From positions 43,786 to 107,785 of the forward strand of contig JAFYQH010000003.1 of NCBI GenBank assembly GCA_017547205.1: DNA of 64,000 bases, in the 5' to 3' direction. The translations under genes and the position numbers were made by a program. Of the stretch, positions 61,737 to 64,000 are shown piece after piece. The first letter of the stretch is position 1; the number at the start of each line of letters is the position of its first letter. The stretch comes from Bacteroidaceae bacterium. Its GTDB lineage: Bacteria > Bacteroidota > Bacteroidia > Bacteroidales > Bacteroidaceae. Below the pieces are notes generated by a model. It ran no database searches and was not told the DNA's origin. It saw only the letters and a list, made by a program, of their open reading frames with translations.

Positions 61737-61955
61737 AAAACATTGAAGTAAACTTCATGTTTCTCGCTCGTTTGTTACTATCTTTGTATTATAAATACAA
61801 AATAGGCTGCGCTCGTTGGGAAACATCAAATTTTTCAATTTGTGTTTCACTCGCTTGCACTATCTTTGTAAAATGATATACGAAAATAGGCTACGCTCGT
61901 TGGGAAACATCAAATTTTCAATTTGTGTTTCACTCGCTTGCACTATCTTTGTACA
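61737..61955 (+). repeat. tandem promoter-bearing repeat upstream of the LptF/G gene
   Basis: Two units of 84 and 83 bp (from 61801 and 61885) are nearly identical; each runs AATAGGCT-CGCTCGTTGGG, a hairpin AAACATCAAATT...AATTTGTGTTT, then CACTCGCTTGCACTATCTTTGTA. A third, diverged unit precedes them (61737-61800) with a different hairpin (GAAGT-AA-ACTTC arms) but the same CTCGCT...TATCTTTG end. Every unit contains an exact -7 box (61779-61786, 61861-61868, 61944-61951), so three promoters may be stacked before one gene. Together with the flanks this accounts for the gap up to 62038. Confidence 0.7.
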
Positions 61956-62038
61956 GAAAATCCTTTCTTTGATACGCGGAACGGCTTTTCTGTACATTTA
62001 TATGAATAAAAACATACTTAAACAGGTATAGATAAACT

Positions 62039-63949
62039 ATGAAATTACCTTGGTTGAAAATAAAGAAACTTGACCTTTTCATTCTTAGGACATTCGCTAC
62101 CAACCTCATGGCTACTTTCCTTATCTGCCTGTTCATCTTCATAATGCAGTTGCTATGGAGATGGGTCGATGATTTTGTAGAGAAAGGTCTCGATTTTTTC
62201 GTTCTTGCCCAATTCTTTGTACTTAGTTCAATAACGCTTGTTTCCCAGGCACTTCCGCTCGCCATATTGCTTGCATCGCTGATGACTTTCGGAAGTTTCG
62301 GTGAAAAACTTGAGCTGCTGTCTATGAAAGCTGCGGGAATACCGTTGTTCAGAATTATGCGCCCGCTTATATTGCTATGTACAGTTCTATGCTTTGTGTC
62401 GTTCTATTTCCAGAACGTGGTAAGTCCATATGCACAAATGAAGCTACTAACGCTAATGTACTCAATAAAACAGTCGTCACCCGAGAGTGAAATACCCGAA
62501 GGCGTATTCTACGATAAGTTGGAAGGATATAACATTTACGTAGGCAAAAAGAACAAGGAGACCGGAACTTTATACGATGTTATGATATATGACATGTCTG
62601 CCGGCTTCGAGAATGCCAACATTCTTGTATCCGATTCGGCTACCATAAAGAGTACTGCCGATGAAAGGCACATGATACTGAGCATGTATAGCGGCGAACA
62701 GTTCTCGAACCTTACCGACCAGCAGGTGAACAAGAAAAATGTACCTTACAGGCGTGAGACATTCAGCCGTAAGGATGTCATGATTGAGGTCGATGGTGGG
62801 TTTGAGATGAAGGACGGCTCGTTCCTTAAAGGAAATGCAGCAAGCAAGAATATAAAAGAACTTGAAGTTGCAATAGACTCACTGGGAACCGCCAACGATA
62901 GTATAGGACTTGACAACTGGACCACAGTCAAACGTACCACATACAAGGCTACCAACAAATTCAATGCCGATGATTCAACATATATGCAGAAGAACAATCT
63001 CTACAACATAAATGTCGACAGCATATATAACATAGCTTCAAACCATTCAAAGCTTGTATGGAAACGTGCGCAGCTCAACAAGATAAAGCAGCTGAATGTC
63101 GATTATGATATAAAACGCAGTGTAATGCGTTCGCTTGACAAGGACCTTAACAAGCATAAGATAACATGGTGGGAGAAATTCACGCTGTCGCTTGGATGCC
63201 TTGTATTCTTCTTCATAGGTGCACCGCTCGGAGCCATAGTACGCAAAGGAGGACTTGGTTACCCGGTACTCATTTCGGTTGCAACATTCATACTTTACTA
63301 TATTTTCAATACCTCAGGTTCAAAGATGGCACGTGAGGGAGAATGGCAGATTTGGTATGGTGCATGGCTAAGCACAATAATACTTGCACCGCTTGGGGCC
63401 TTCTTCACATACCAGTCGAACAAGGATTCCGGAATATTCAACAGTGATTCAATAAAGGCATTCTTCAGGATGCTTTTCGCAATACCTGAAAAGAGGCATA
63501 TCACATTCAAGGAGGTAATAATTGAAGACCCCGACTACCAGAAGGATTGCATAATTCTCGAAGAACTGCATAACGAGGTACGTGCTTACAAGAAAACCAA
63601 CAGGCTGAAGAAACTTCCCGGAATAGACAAAGTGTTCTTCAATAAGAATGATGACACTCTCGAAACAATAAACGATAAGTTAGAGAATATTATCGAAGAA
63701 ATGGGAAACAGCAAGAACAGAAAAGTTATAATTAACCTTAACGGATTCCCGGTCCTCTCTACACATGCAACGACATCACCGTTCAAGAGGAGATGGATTA
63801 ATATAGCATCACTGGTAATATTCCCTATAGGAATCATTATTTACCTGCGCGCATTGAAATTTCGCGGAAGACTGGTAAAAGACCTGGTAAAAATAGAATC
63901 GAACACAAAGAACTTGATCAATATCATTAAAAAGGAAAAACTTATATAA
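62039..63949 (+). CDS. LptF/LptG-family permease (YjgP/YjgQ)
   Basis: A 636-residue inner-membrane permease. Three N-terminal helices (about 15-130, KLDLFILRTFATNLMATFLICL first), a large periplasmic beta-jellyroll-like domain (about 130-375), three helices (about 385-490, with GAPLGAIVRKGGLGYPVLISV), and a further 145 residues including a late hydrophobic segment near 585. LptF/G lift lipopolysaccharide from the inner membrane to the Lpt bridge; E. coli proteins have about 360 residues, and the longer form is usual in Bacteroidota. The stacked promoters upstream suggest strong or flexible expression. Confidence 0.9.
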   Translation: MKLPWLKIKKLDLFILRTFATNLMATFLICLFIFIMQLLWRWVDDFVEKGLDFFVLAQFFVLSSITLVSQALPLAILLASLMTFGSFGEKLELLSMKAAGIPLFRIMRPLILLCTVLCFVSFYFQNVVSPYAQMKLLTLMYSIKQSSPESEIPEGVFYDKLEGYNIYVGKKNKETGTLYDVMIYDMSAGFENANILVSDSATIKSTADERHMILSMYSGEQFSNLTDQQVNKKNVPYRRETFSRKDVMIEVDGGFEMKDGSFLKGNAASKNIKELEVAIDSLGTANDSIGLDNWTTVKRTTYKATNKFNADDSTYMQKNNLYNINVDSIYNIASNHSKLVWKRAQLNKIKQLNVDYDIKRSVMRSLDKDLNKHKITWWEKFTLSLGCLVFFFIGAPLGAIVRKGGLGYPVLISVATFILYYIFNTSGSKMAREGEWQIWYGAWLSTIILAPLGAFFTYQSNKDSGIFNSDSIKAFFRMLFAIPEKRHITFKEVIIEDPDYQKDCIILEELHNEVRAYKKTNRLKKLPGIDKVFFNKNDDTLETINDKLENIIEEMGNSKNRKVIINLNGFPVLSTHATTSPFKRRWINIASLVIFPIGIIIYLRALKFRGRLVKDLVKIESNTKNLINIIKKEKLI

Positions 63950-63951
63950 TA

Positions 63952-64000
63952 ATGGATAAATTCATACTGAATACCATAGATGAAGCACTTGACAATTTCA
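63952..64000 (+). CDS. ribBA: probable ribBA, first 16 codons only
   Basis: The frame opens MDKFILNTIDEALDNF two bases after the permease stop and runs off the window. This start closely matches bifunctional 3,4-dihydroxy-2-butanone-4-phosphate synthase / GTP cyclohydrolase II (riboflavin synthesis), which in Bacteroidota commonly follows the LptF/G gene. The call rests on those few residues and on context. Confidence 0.55.
   Translation, partial: MDKFILNTIDEALDNF

Overview
The window reads as chromosome of a Bacteroidales bacterium (phylum Bacteroidota); the genus cannot be fixed from sequence alone. Evidence: many promoters of the Bacteroidota type (-7 TAnnTTTG, often written TATCTTTG or TATCTTCG, with TTTG about 19-20 bp upstream at the clearest ones), a T9SS-type C-terminal sorting domain on a C10 peptidase, a PorD/DUF4835 domain, a TonB receptor with a carboxypeptidase-regulatory-like N-terminus, a SpmA-SpmB fusion protein and a Rho factor with a long disordered insertion. 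Three tRNAs (Cys, Asp, Met) are present, none with an encoded CCA. No phage, insertion sequence transposase, CRISPR array or rRNA is seen.

Layout. 0-5 kb: end of a Sel1-repeat gene, RNase R, and an OmpR-type two-component pair. 5-6.6 kb: tRNA-Cys and tilS. 6.6-16.4 kb: a seven-gene minus-strand operon read from dnaN through a DnaQ-like exonuclease, a CoaBC-PorD fusion, recN, rlmB, a trypsin-fold protein that has lost its catalytic residues, and a 13-repeat Sel1 protein. 16.5-21.4 kb: DUF3127, rho, a thioredoxin-fold lipoprotein without CXXC, engB and a truncated MATE-like ORF. 21.4-28.3 kb: TonB receptor, T9SS-exported C10 peptidase and an exported esterase. 28.4-31.4 kb: recR, a membrane protein, GT2, GNAT and tRNA-Asp. 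31.4-32.7 kb: an AT-rich stretch with a thioredoxin lipoprotein and an exported Ala/Lys/Gly repeat protein.

32.9-46.5 kb is a tripartite efflux/export locus on the minus strand: TolC-like channel, MacA-like adaptor, three FtsX-type permeases around one ATPase, then an NtrC-type sigma-54 activator and its kinase. A sigma-54-like promoter lies directly before the TolC gene. 46.8-52.8 kb: SpmAB, ybeY (followed by a palindromic insert and a duplicated ybeY 3' end), an M20 peptidase, prfB without a frameshift site, a CYTH protein, a YD-type lipoprotein and VanZ. 53-58 kb holds a second sigma-54 circuit: hybrid kinase with receiver and HPt, an NtrC-type regulator, six helically phased TGTGGAA boxes, a sigma-54-like promoter and a coiled-coil lipoprotein. 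58-64 kb: a small membrane ORF, ruvB, a flippase, tRNA-Met, a START-like protein, a tandem promoter-bearing repeat, an LptF/G permease and the first codons of ribBA.

The most original material is (1) the phosphorelay / phased-box / sigma-54 / coiled-coil lipoprotein module at 53-58 kb, (2) the sigma-54-linked MacAB-TolC-like locus, (3) the in-frame CoaBC-PorD fusion with an internal signal peptide, and (4) the palindromic element that separates two versions of the ybeY 3' end.
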